Source: Nitrospira sp. (GTDB lineage Bacteria; Nitrospirota; Nitrospiria; Nitrospirales; Nitrospiraceae). Taken from it: 6,329 nt of DNA. How positions within the stretch are numbered: position 1 is the stretch's first letter; every line of letters begins with the position of its first letter. Below, piece after piece: positions 1 through 6,329 of the stretch. The notes below the pieces were generated by a model, which was given only the letters and a program-made list of their open reading frames with translations, had not been told where the DNA came from and did not search any database. Where the stretch lies: positions 1 to 6,329 of the forward strand of contig JANYEF010000247.1 in NCBI GenBank assembly GCA_025363325.1. Direction: 5' to 3'. Made by a program: the position numbers and the translations under genes.

Positions 1-132
1 CACTATCAATTACGTTTGTCGAAGCGCTTGGGCTTCTTGCGCAACGAAGACGTATCGTTACTTGAACCCAAGGTCGTAGAAACTGAGAAGGTTTTGAATG
101 GCTTGATTTGTGCTCTACGAGATAATGTATAG
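1..132 (+). CDS. Four-helix-bundle protein (23S rRNA IVS / avd-like family), C-terminal end only
   Basis: Frame 1 is open from the left edge to a TAG at 130-132 and gives 43 residues. The tail reads KRLGFLRNEDVSLLEPK, then ends in KVLNGLICALRDNV. This matches the last two helices of the family of about 115-130 residue four-helix-bundle proteins first noticed in intervening sequences of 23S rRNA genes and related to the Avd accessory protein of diversity-generating retroelements. In that family a LGYL-type turn precedes a helix ending in a MLNGLI-SL-like motif. The family's role is not settled; nucleic-acid binding is proposed for some members. The N-terminal two thirds lie outside the window. 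No rRNA or reverse transcriptase is visible beside it, so this is a stand-alone copy lying 68 bases upstream of pyrC. The family call rests on a short tail and on recognition alone. Confidence 0.72.
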   Translation, partial: HYQLRLSKRLGFLRNEDVSLLEPKVVETEKVLNGLICALRDNV

Positions 133-151
133 CCTTCAGCCTTCAGTCTGA
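132..151. repeat. Short tandem heptamer (GCCTTCA x2) and small palindrome after the four-helix-bundle gene
   Basis: Starting on the last base of the TAG stop, GCCTTCA occurs twice in tandem (132-138 and 139-145). The next bases form the palindrome TTCAGTCTGAA (142-152), which could fold only into a very weak 4-bp hairpin. There is no T-run after it, so it is not a convincing terminator. Repeats of this look at the edge of a four-helix-bundle gene could mark the border of an inserted unit; that is inference. Confidence 0.5.
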
Positions 152-200
152 ACCCCTGAGTCGTGACACACATTGAGTCATTAAAGGACGCAGCGAACCT
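133..200. other. Intergenic gap before pyrC
   Basis: This 68-base gap holds the heptamer repeat, the hexamer TGAGTC twice (157-162 and 174-179), and a Shine-Dalgarno-like AAAGGA at 183-188. The spacing from AAAGGA to the ATG at 201 is 12 bases, which is a little long. I see no convincing -35/-10 pair, no PyrR-type anti-antiterminator and no strong terminator. pyrC may be read through from upstream or from a promoter I cannot recognise. Confidence 0.5.
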
Positions 201-1505
201 ATGAAGCCATCATCCAATCAGCACATTCTTATTACGGGTGGGCACGTGATCGATCCGGGACGGTTCAATGGCGTGGCCGACGTGCTGATTGATGAGGGCC
301 GAGTCGCCGCGGTGGGGCCTCACCTCAAAGCTCCCGCGGGGGCCACGAAGATTGATGCCACAGGACGATTGGTTCTTCCCGGCTTCGTCGATCTCCACGT
401 CCATTTCCGGGAGCCGGGCTTCGAATACAAAGAGTCGATCCAGAGCGGAGCGGCGGCGGCGGTGGCCGGAGGCTTCACCTCGGTCTGTTGTATGCCCAAT
501 ACGATTCCTGTTAATGACAACCAAGCGATTACAGAATTCATGCTCGAGCGTGCGCGGGCGGCCGGGCTGGCGAATGTGTTTCCGATCGGCGCGATTACGA
601 AAGGTTCGGAAGGGAAGGAGCTGGCGGAGATCGGCGACTTGCGGCGCGCCGGTTGTGTCGCGATCTCGGATGACGGGAAGCCGGTGATGAACAGCCTGGT
701 CATGCGGCGAGCGATGGAGTATGCATTGGCCTTCGACGTGCCGGTGGTCGATCATTGCGAAGACCTGCATCTTGCCGAGGGGGGCTGTATGAACGAAGGG
801 GCCATCTCGACCGAGTTGGGGCTCCCCGGGATGCCGGCGGCGGCGGAAGATGTGATGGTGGCGCGTAATGTCGCCTTGGCGGAACTGACAGGGGCTCGGC
901 TGCACCTGGCGCATATCAGCACAGAGGGATCAGTCCGGATGGTGCGGGAGGCCAAGTCACGGGGACTCAAAGTCACAGCCGAAGCCTGCCCCCATCACTT
1001 TACCATCACGGAAGAAGTGGTCCGAGGCTATAATACCTTTGCCAAAATGAATCCCCCGCTTCGAACGTGGAAGGACGTGCAAGCGATCAAGCAAGGTCTT
1101 CGCGATGGCACGATCGATGCCATCGCTACGGATCATGCGCCGCATGCCACTCAGGAAAAACAACTGGGATTTACTGAAGCGCCGTTCGGGATCGTCGGAC
1201 TGGAGACGGCGCTGCCGTTGACCTTCGCGCTGGTTGATGAGGGGGTCTTGTCGTTGGAGTCGGCTGTCGATAAGTTGAGTACGGCTCCAGCCAAGGTGTT
1301 TGGATTGGCCAAAGGCACGTTGGCGGTCGGGGCCGATGCCGATGTGGCCATCGTCGATCAGCAGGAACAGTGGGAGGTCGATCCGGCCAAGTTTCGCTCA
1401 AAGAGCCGAAATACCCCGTTTGCCGGATGGAAGGTGAAGGGCCTGGTGACGACGACGATTGTTGGTGGCCGGGTGGTGTTCGAAGCCAGTCCGGGGGAGC
1501 GGTAG
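201..1505 (+). CDS. pyrC: Dihydroorotase (type I, class of Bacillus/Aquifex PyrC)
   Basis: PyrC catalyses the reversible cyclisation of N-carbamoyl-L-aspartate to L-dihydroorotate, the third step of de novo UMP synthesis, in the cytoplasm. The 434-residue length is usual for type I enzymes. The amidohydrolase signature DLHVHFREPG (residues 64-73) gives metal ligands H66 and H68. ISDDG (155-159) carries the Asp that bridges the metals in the Aquifex-type enzymes. H185 (in VDHCED) and H238 (in LAHIS) are the next ligands, and D311 in ATDHAPH is the catalytic Asp. N100 in CMPN and N284 in MNPPLR fit substrate contacts. No key residue is missing. The ATG at 201 places the usual beta-strand start (HILITGGHVIDPG) near the N-terminus. 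In several bacteria type I PyrC works in complex with aspartate transcarbamoylase (PyrB); that gene is not in the window and may lie upstream. The next gene starts within a few bases of the stop, so the two are probably co-transcribed. Confidence 0.96.
   Translation: MKPSSNQHILITGGHVIDPGRFNGVADVLIDEGRVAAVGPHLKAPAGATKIDATGRLVLPGFVDLHVHFREPGFEYKESIQSGAAAAVAGGFTSVCCMPNTIPVNDNQAITEFMLERARAAGLANVFPIGAITKGSEGKELAEIGDLRRAGCVAISDDGKPVMNSLVMRRAMEYALAFDVPVVDHCEDLHLAEGGCMNEGAISTELGLPGMPAAAEDVMVARNVALAELTGARLHLAHISTEGSVRMVREAKSRGLKVTAEACPHHFTITEEVVRGYNTFAKMNPPLRTWKDVQAIKQGLRDGTIDAIATDHAPHATQEKQLGFTEAPFGIVGLETALPLTFALVDEGVLSLESAVDKLSTAPAKVFGLAKGTLAVGADADVAIVDQQEQWEVDPAKFRSKSRNTPFAGWKVKGLVTTTIVGGRVVFEASPGER
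1493..1499 (+). promoter_or_regulatory. Ribosome binding site for the DUF4149-like gene, inside the pyrC 3' end
   Basis: GGGGGAG lies in the last codons of pyrC, with its GGAG core at 1496-1499. It is ten bases before the GTG at 1510. This supports the GTG over the in-frame ATG at 1459, which lies 46 bases inside pyrC, and over the ATG at 1534, which would remove the positively charged N-terminus. Confidence 0.5.
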
Positions 1506-1509
1506 CGCG

Positions 1510-2031
1510 GTGCGGCGTGCGTCCCGTTGGGGGATGGTTTGTTGCCTCACGCTTGAATGGCTGGCGCTGGGCGTCTGGGTCGGCGGTGGACTGGTGCTCA
1601 TTGGAGCGGTGATCCCCGCAGTTTTCAATACGTTCGGTGGGCAGGACTCAGGCGGATTGTTTCTGACGGCGGCGTTTGAGGGCTTTCATCGCTTCATGAT
1701 CGGAGCGCTAGCCATCCTGTGGGCCGGATTGTGGTATCGCTGGTGGAGTGGACATCCGGCAGTGGCGGTCGGTCGGGGCGAGATCGCGGTGCTGGTGGGG
1801 ATGGCGGCGATTGCGGGACTCATCATTGTGTGGCTGCATCCCTCTGCTGCGGCCCTTCAAGCTCAGGCCTTCGCGGCGCAAGAGGAGGCGGCGAAGAAGG
1901 CGGCTTTCGAAGCCTTGTTTCGTATGCTCAAGCCGATTCGCTGGATCTATATGGTTGATCTTGTACTGGGAATTCTCTTGATCGGAATTAAAGCTAAACG
2001 GTCTCTATGCCGGGACGGAGTGCTCACGTGA
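1510..2031 (+). CDS. DUF4149-like four-helix integral membrane protein
   Basis: This 173-residue protein has four hydrophobic segments at about residues 10-35, 60-77, 91-110 and 143-161. The start MRRASRW is positively charged and suggests a cytoplasmic N-terminus. The first helix has GVWVGGGLVLIGAVIPAVF, the W-x-G-G ... P-A-x-F pattern of DUF4149 (TMEM205-like) proteins. The last helix follows the FRML-P-I-R stretch expected near the C-terminus. Between helices 3 and 4 there is an Ala/Glu/Lys-rich amphipathic stretch (about 113-136). The family has no established biochemical function, so none is assigned. The GTG at 1510 is chosen for its upstream GGGGGAG; starts at 1459 (190 aa) or 1534 (165 aa) remain possible. 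The gene begins 4 bases after pyrC stops, and its TGA overlaps the GTG of carA by four bases, which suggests translational coupling inside the operon. Confidence 0.72.
   Translation: MRRASRWGMVCCLTLEWLALGVWVGGGLVLIGAVIPAVFNTFGGQDSGGLFLTAAFEGFHRFMIGALAILWAGLWYRWWSGHPAVAVGRGEIAVLVGMAAIAGLIIVWLHPSAAALQAQAFAAQEEAAKKAAFEALFRMLKPIRWIYMVDLVLGILLIGIKAKRSLCRDGVLT
2017..2020 (+). promoter_or_regulatory. Ribosome binding site that sets the carA start
   Basis: GGAG lies seven bases before the GTG at 2028, within the end of the preceding gene. It favours GTG 2028 over the in-frame ATG at 2007, which has no comparable site and would add MPGRSAH before the usual CarA N-terminus. Confidence 0.65.
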
Positions 2032-3203
2032 AACACGCGTTGTTGGCATTGGCGGATGGCACGATTTTCGAAGGCCGTGCCCTCGGATACGAAGGGGAGA
2101 CGGTGGGGGAAGTCGTGTTTAACACGGCGATGACCGGCTACCAGGAAGTCTTGACCGATCCCTCGTATAAGGGACAAATCATCACGATGACCTCTCCCCA
2201 TATCGGAAACTACGGGATGACACCAGAGGATGCCGAGTCGACGCGGATTTGGGCCGAGGGATTCATCGTGAAAGAAGCAAGCCAACTTGCCAGTAACTGG
2301 CGCAGCCGACAGCGCGTACAAGACTATTTGCATGAGGCGAAGATCGTTGGCATTGAGGGATTGGATACGCGGGCCCTGACCCGTCACTTGCGCGAACATG
2401 GTTCACAGCAGGGACTCATCACCCATGTCGATGTAGATGCTCGCCGAGCGGTTGAGAAGGCGAAGTCGGCTCCCGGCATCATTGGTCGTGACCTGGCGAC
2501 AGCGGTGACTTGTGGGAAGGCCTATCGGTGGACGGAAGGATCAGGCGCGTGGGCCCCCTCGCTCGGCAACAAGACATGGGTCGGTGCGACCAGGCGGTGG
2601 CATGTCGTGGCCTATGATTTCGGGGTGAAACAGAATATTCTTCGACGGCTGGTGGATGTGGGGTGTACCGTGACTGTCGTCCCGGCTTCGACCACCGCGA
2701 CGCAGGTTGAGGCCCTCAAGCCCGATGGGATCTTCCTGTCGAACGGTCCGGGGGATCCGGAGGGAGTGCCCTACGCAGTCGAGGCGGTGCGGCAATTGAT
2801 CGGACGCCATCCGATCTTTGGCATTTGTTTAGGGCATCAGATTCTCGGTCTCGCACTGGGGTTCTCAACCTATAAGTTGAAGTTTGGCCATCATGGGGCG
2901 AATCATCCGGTCATGGACCTCCGCACGAGGCAAGTCGAGATCACATCGCAAAACCACAATTTCGCGGTACAAGTCACCCACCCGATCAGCCCGATTCCAG
3001 ATCGACCACCCGTGGTGGACACGGCGTTCGGTCAAGTCGCGGTCACACATCTGAGTCTGAACGATCACTCGATCGAAGGATTGGTCTGTCTGGATCGTCC
3101 GGTATTTTCGGTGCAGTATCACCCCGAGGCGTCTCCCGGGCCCCATGACGCCGCCTACTTATTCACCGAGTTTATTCAGCTAATGGAGAAACAGCATGCA
3201 TAG
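2028..3203 (+). CDS. carA: Carbamoyl-phosphate synthase small subunit (glutamine amidotransferase chain)
   Basis: CarA hydrolyses glutamine and channels ammonia to CarB for carbamoyl-phosphate synthesis. From GTG 2028 it has 391 residues, close to the usual 375-390. The N-terminal domain begins KHALLALADGTIFEG and contains FNTAMTGYQEVLTDPSY, the conserved CarA-specific stretch. The class I glutaminase domain starts near YDFGVKQNILRRL (about 197-209). It carries the oxyanion loop SNGPGDPEG, the nucleophile C267 in FGICLGHQ, and H365/E367 in YHPEASPGPHDA, so the Cys-His-Glu triad is complete. C267 aligns with C269 of E. coli CarA, but the Cys-to-His distance is 98 residues here against 84 there. 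The difference lies in a longer Pro-rich loop between QNHNFAV and VTH (residues 315-338). The start forms a GTGA four-base overlap with the upstream stop, and the end overlaps sppA by eight bases. Unusually, carB is not next: two protease genes intervene. Confidence 0.96.
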   Translation: MKHALLALADGTIFEGRALGYEGETVGEVVFNTAMTGYQEVLTDPSYKGQIITMTSPHIGNYGMTPEDAESTRIWAEGFIVKEASQLASNWRSRQRVQDYLHEAKIVGIEGLDTRALTRHLREHGSQQGLITHVDVDARRAVEKAKSAPGIIGRDLATAVTCGKAYRWTEGSGAWAPSLGNKTWVGATRRWHVVAYDFGVKQNILRRLVDVGCTVTVVPASTTATQVEALKPDGIFLSNGPGDPEGVPYAVEAVRQLIGRHPIFGICLGHQILGLALGFSTYKLKFGHHGANHPVMDLRTRQVEITSQNHNFAVQVTHPISPIPDRPPVVDTAFGQVAVTHLSLNDHSIEGLVCLDRPVFSVQYHPEASPGPHDAAYLFTEFIQLMEKQHA

Positions 3204-4164
3204 GGTTTACGCAATATTTGGTCAGCTCTGTCTCCTCGCAGTCATCAGTCTGCAATCCGGTTGCATCACGGTCAATCTCATCGAGCCAGCGGGGCCGGTG
3301 CAGGAAGTACAGCTGAGTGGCACGGGCGATGGAAAAGTGTTGTTGCTCGATCTGTCGGGGGTCATTAGCTCACAAGATAAAGATGGCCTCGTTCCGCAGC
3401 CCAACATGTTGGCCACGTTCAAGGAAGAACTGACGAGGGCCTCGAAGGACGACAAGATCAAAGCCGTGGTCGTTCGCATCAACAGTCCTGGCGGAACCGT
3501 GACCGCATCGGACATCCTGTATCACGAGTTGCGGGATTTCAAAACTAAGAGAAAGGTTCCCGTGATTGCCTCAATGATGGATGTGGCGGCGTCAGGGGGC
3601 TACTACCTGGCCATGGCGGCGGACAGCATTTTGGTGCATCCCTCGACGGTCACGGGCAGTATCGGTGTCATCATGCTGACCGTCAACGCCCGTGGATTGC
3701 TCGAAAAGGTAGGCGTCGAGGCCACGGCCATCACGTCAGGACCCCGCAAGGACATGGGCTCACCCTTTCGAGTCATGACGGCGGAGGAGCGGGGGATCTT
3801 TCAAAGCGTGATTGACTCGTTCTACCACCGGTTCCTGGACGTGGTGCAGGAAGGGCGTCCCAATCTGTCGCCTGATCAAATCAAGAAACTGGCCGACGGG
3901 CGGATCTATTCCGGAGATCAGGCGAAGGCGGCAGGTTTGATCGATGAGATCGGGTATCTTGATGACGCAATCGAGATGGCCAAGAAGAAGGCGGGTCTGA
4001 CGGAGGCGCGGGTGGTGACCTATGGGCGTCGGGGGGCCTATCAAAACAATATCTATTCGCGCCTGTTCGGGACCAGTTCGGGCATCACCGGGTTAGTCAA
4101 TTTGGATTTGATGTCGATGGTGCGGGGTGGAACGCCGCAGTTCATGTACCTCTGGATGCCGTAA
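3196..4164 (+). CDS. sppA: SppA-type signal peptide peptidase (S49 serine protease), probable lipoprotein
   Basis: SppA degrades remnant signal peptides in or at the inner membrane using a Ser-Lys dyad. This 322-residue protein is the short, single-repeat form found in Bacillus and many other bacteria. The crotonase-like fold is seen from KVLLLDLSGVI (47-57) through VVVRINSPGGTVTASD (91-106). The nucleophile is S133 in AASGGYYLA and the general-base Lys is K185 in SGPRKDMGSP. The 52-residue Ser-Lys spacing equals that of B. subtilis SppA (S147/K199). The N-terminus is a signal peptide ending in LQSGC (C23). That resembles a lipobox but has Gln at the -3 position, so lipidation is likely rather than certain. 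The C-terminus ends in a hydrophobic FMYLWMP motif that I associate with lipoprotein-type SppA. The ATG lies seven bases after GGAG (3185-3188) inside carA and overlaps carA by eight bases, so translation is probably coupled. Confidence 0.92.
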   Translation: MHRVYAIFGQLCLLAVISLQSGCITVNLIEPAGPVQEVQLSGTGDGKVLLLDLSGVISSQDKDGLVPQPNMLATFKEELTRASKDDKIKAVVVRINSPGGTVTASDILYHELRDFKTKRKVPVIASMMDVAASGGYYLAMAADSILVHPSTVTGSIGVIMLTVNARGLLEKVGVEATAITSGPRKDMGSPFRVMTAEERGIFQSVIDSFYHRFLDVVQEGRPNLSPDQIKKLADGRIYSGDQAKAAGLIDEIGYLDDAIEMAKKKAGLTEARVVTYGRRGAYQNNIYSRLFGTSSGITGLVNLDLMSMVRGGTPQFMYLWMP

Positions 4165-4177
4165 CGTAGAATTTGTC

Positions 4178-4209
4178 GATCTGACGATCTGGTGATCTGA
4201 GGATCGAGG
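4178..4209. repeat. Phased octamer repeat, left arm (GATCTGNN x3 plus a degenerate fourth)
   Basis: Fourteen bases after the sppA stop, GATCTGAC, GATCTGGT, GATCTGAG and GATCGAGG follow one another with an exact 8-base period. The GATCTG core is kept in three units and the last two bases vary. The reverse complement of the core (CAGATC) recurs at the right arm (4243-4266), so the two arrays form an interrupted inverted repeat. Confidence 0.75.
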
Positions 4210-4223
4210 GGATTCCGATCTCA
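4198..4223 (+). other. Candidate small hairpin in the sppA/M48 gap
   Basis: TGAG-G-ATCG (4198-4206) can pair with CGATCTCA (4216-4223). This gives eight base pairs with one bulged G and a nine-base loop. It is followed by AATATTTG, not a run of T, so it is at best a weak terminator or mRNA processing signal. It shares bases with the octamer repeat and would compete with the longer-range pairing of the two repeat arms. Confidence 0.3.
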
Positions 4224-4233
4224 AATATTTGCC

Positions 4234-5199
4234 GTGGCACAGTCAACAGATCAACAGATCAACAGATTCTTCTCGACGCCGATCGGACGTCGGGCGATGC
4301 TGGCTCTGGGCGCCCAGGGGGCGATGAGCCTCTGCGCGGCCCTGGGGGTTGGGGCGGCCCTGAGTCTATTCGGCAGCCTGACCGGTTGTTATCGGGCGCC
4401 TGGCACGGCTCGCGATCAGTTGATATTTTTCTCCGAAGAGAAGGAACTGCAATTCGGATTGAGCGCATTCCGCGAGGTCTTGCGGGCTGCTCCACTCAGT
4501 GACAACGCGGAAGTGAATGAGTTGGTGCATCGAGTGGGACGAAACATCGCTGAAGCCGCCAATAAGCCGGAGTATCAGTGGGAGTTCGCGGTCATTGAAG
4601 ACGACAAGATGGTCAATGCCTTCGCGCTGCCAGGTGGGAAGGTCGCCATCTTCACAGGGATTCTCAAACATACGAAAGATGATGCTGGCTTGGCGACGGT
4701 GATGGGCCACGAGGTCGCGCATGCGTTGCAGCGCCACGGGGTGGAGAGGATGAGCCGGAGTATCATAGACCAAATTGCGCAATTGGGCGCATTGGGTGCG
4801 GCGGCATCCGGACATGCCAATCCCGGTGCGATCCAGGGCTTATTGGGGGCGTACGGGGTCAATGTGTCGTTGCCCTTCAATCGGAAACAGGAATCGGAAG
4901 CCGACTACATCGGACTTCGATTGATGGCGCAGGCCGGGTACGATCCGCGCGAAGCTGTCCCGTTTTGGGAGCGCATGAGCGGCTGTCCAAAGCAGATGAT
5001 CGGCAAGGTCTGTTTTCGCTCACAACAGGCGGTGCCCGAATTTCTTTCCACCCATCCGTCCGATGCAACACGTATCAAACAGATCGAAGACTGGCTGCCC
5101 GAGGCGCTCCAGCACTATCATGGCCCGGGGGGAGGGGCGGCTCCGCCGGCCCCCGCGCCATACCGGCCGACGATCGGGCCAATGCCGGAAGTTAGCTGA
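4234..5199 (+). CDS. M48-family zinc metalloprotease, predicted lipoprotein (BepA/LoiP-like)
   Basis: This 321-residue protein belongs to the Ste24/HtpX-like M48 peptidases. Periplasmic members such as BepA and LoiP act in outer-membrane protein quality control; that role is inferred here. The zinc site is HEVAH (H159, E160, H163), with third ligand E220 and D224 in ESEAD. NAFALPGGKVAIF (128-140) and the STHPSD motif (272-277) are typical of the family. The signal peptide has RR at 19-20, a hydrophobic core at 22-49 and a clean lipobox LTGC with C52. RR followed by AML fits the minimal twin-arginine pattern, so Tat export is possible. C251 and C260 could form a disulfide. The tail after about 297 is Gly/Pro/Ala-rich. 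GTG 4234 lacks a clear ribosome site and its first codons are octamer repeat DNA. The next in-frame ATG (4297) would remove both arginines, so the GTG is preferred. carB starts 18 bases after the stop. Confidence 0.9.
   Translation: MAQSTDQQINRFFSTPIGRRAMLALGAQGAMSLCAALGVGAALSLFGSLTGCYRAPGTARDQLIFFSEEKELQFGLSAFREVLRAAPLSDNAEVNELVHRVGRNIAEAANKPEYQWEFAVIEDDKMVNAFALPGGKVAIFTGILKHTKDDAGLATVMGHEVAHALQRHGVERMSRSIIDQIAQLGALGAAASGHANPGAIQGLLGAYGVNVSLPFNRKQESEADYIGLRLMAQAGYDPREAVPFWERMSGCPKQMIGKVCFRSQQAVPEFLSTHPSDATRIKQIEDWLPEALQHYHGPGGGAAPPAPAPYRPTIGPMPEVS
4243..4266. repeat. Phased octamer repeat, right arm (TCAACAGA x3), within the M48 gene start
   Basis: TCAACAGA occurs three times with exact 8-base period at 4243-4250, 4251-4258 and 4259-4266. 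Read as CAGATCAA it contains the reverse complement of the GATCTG core of the left arm. If the GTG at 4234 is the true start, these 24 bases encode residues 4-11 (STDQQINR). Confidence 0.8.
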
Positions 5200-5208
5200 A
5201 CCTGAAAC

Positions 5209-5212
5209 GAGG
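5209..5212 (+). promoter_or_regulatory. Ribosome binding site for carB
   Basis: GAGG lies five bases before the GTG at 5218, in the 18-base gap after the M48 stop. It supports GTG as the carB start, as does the match of the first residues (PRRTDIQSILLIGSGPIVIG) to the normal CarB N-terminus. Confidence 0.6.
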
Positions 5213-5217
5213 TTTCC

Positions 5218-6329
<1,112 letters not shown>

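Noticed and set aside
133..200. PyrR-type attenuator or promoter before pyrC
   Set aside because: I could find no conserved PyrR-binding loop, no strong paired hairpins and no plausible -35/-10 pair with proper spacing.
289..687. Plus-strand open frame within pyrC in another frame
   Set aside because: It is an Arg/Ser-rich out-of-frame translation of pyrC with no family features. It is a by-product of GC-rich codon use.
210..914. Long minus-strand open frame (234 aa) antisense to pyrC
   Set aside because: It mirrors the codon pattern of pyrC, its translation is rich in Arg/His/Pro without any recognisable domain, and pyrC itself is certain.
2007..2027. Upstream ATG as the carA start (adds seven residues)
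   Set aside because: There is no good ribosome site for it. GGAG at 2017-2020 is ideally placed for the GTG at 2028, which also gives the normal N-terminus.
4198..4230. Rho-independent terminator after sppA
   Set aside because: The stem is short and bulged and is followed by AATATTTG instead of a T-run. It is kept only as a weak hairpin.
4178..4266. CRISPR-like array
   Set aside because: The repeat unit is 8 bases with 2 variable bases, with no spacers of CRISPR size and no cas genes in view.

Overview
The window reads as a chromosomal pyrimidine / carbamoyl-phosphate operon from a Gram-negative bacterium, about 55-60% GC by eye, with all genes on the + strand. The protein style (type I dihydroorotase, a split carA/carB pair, a small SppA lipoprotein-like protease, an M48 lipoprotein) and the short intergenic repeats look to me like a Nitrospira-type member of the Nitrospirota. 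That assignment rests on recognition, not on a search.

Layout. Positions 1-132 hold the C-terminal 43 residues of a four-helix-bundle protein (the 23S rRNA intervening-sequence / avd-like family). A 68-base gap with a heptamer repeat follows, then pyrC (201-1505). A small DUF4149-like four-helix membrane protein follows almost without a gap (GTG start about 1510, stop 2031). It overlaps carA (GTG start 2028, stop 3203) by four bases, and carA overlaps sppA (3196-4164) by eight bases. A 69-base gap contains phased 8-base repeats. These reappear in inverted orientation inside the first codons of an M48-family metalloprotease lipoprotein gene (GTG 4234, stop 5199). Eighteen bases later carB begins (GTG 5218) and runs off the right edge after about 370 codons.

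How the genes fit together. CarA and CarB form carbamoyl-phosphate synthetase, which supplies carbamoyl phosphate to pyrimidine and arginine synthesis. PyrC makes dihydroorotate two steps later in the pyrimidine path. The three interspersed genes (DUF4149 membrane protein, SppA, M48 protease) are all envelope proteins. They sit between the nucleotide genes with close or overlapping junctions, so they are probably co-transcribed with them.

No wholly novel system is evident. The parts worth a second look are the inverted octamer array at the sppA/M48 junction, the four-helix-bundle gene with its repeat next to pyrC, the envelope-protease pair between carA and carB, and a longer loop in the CarA glutaminase domain.
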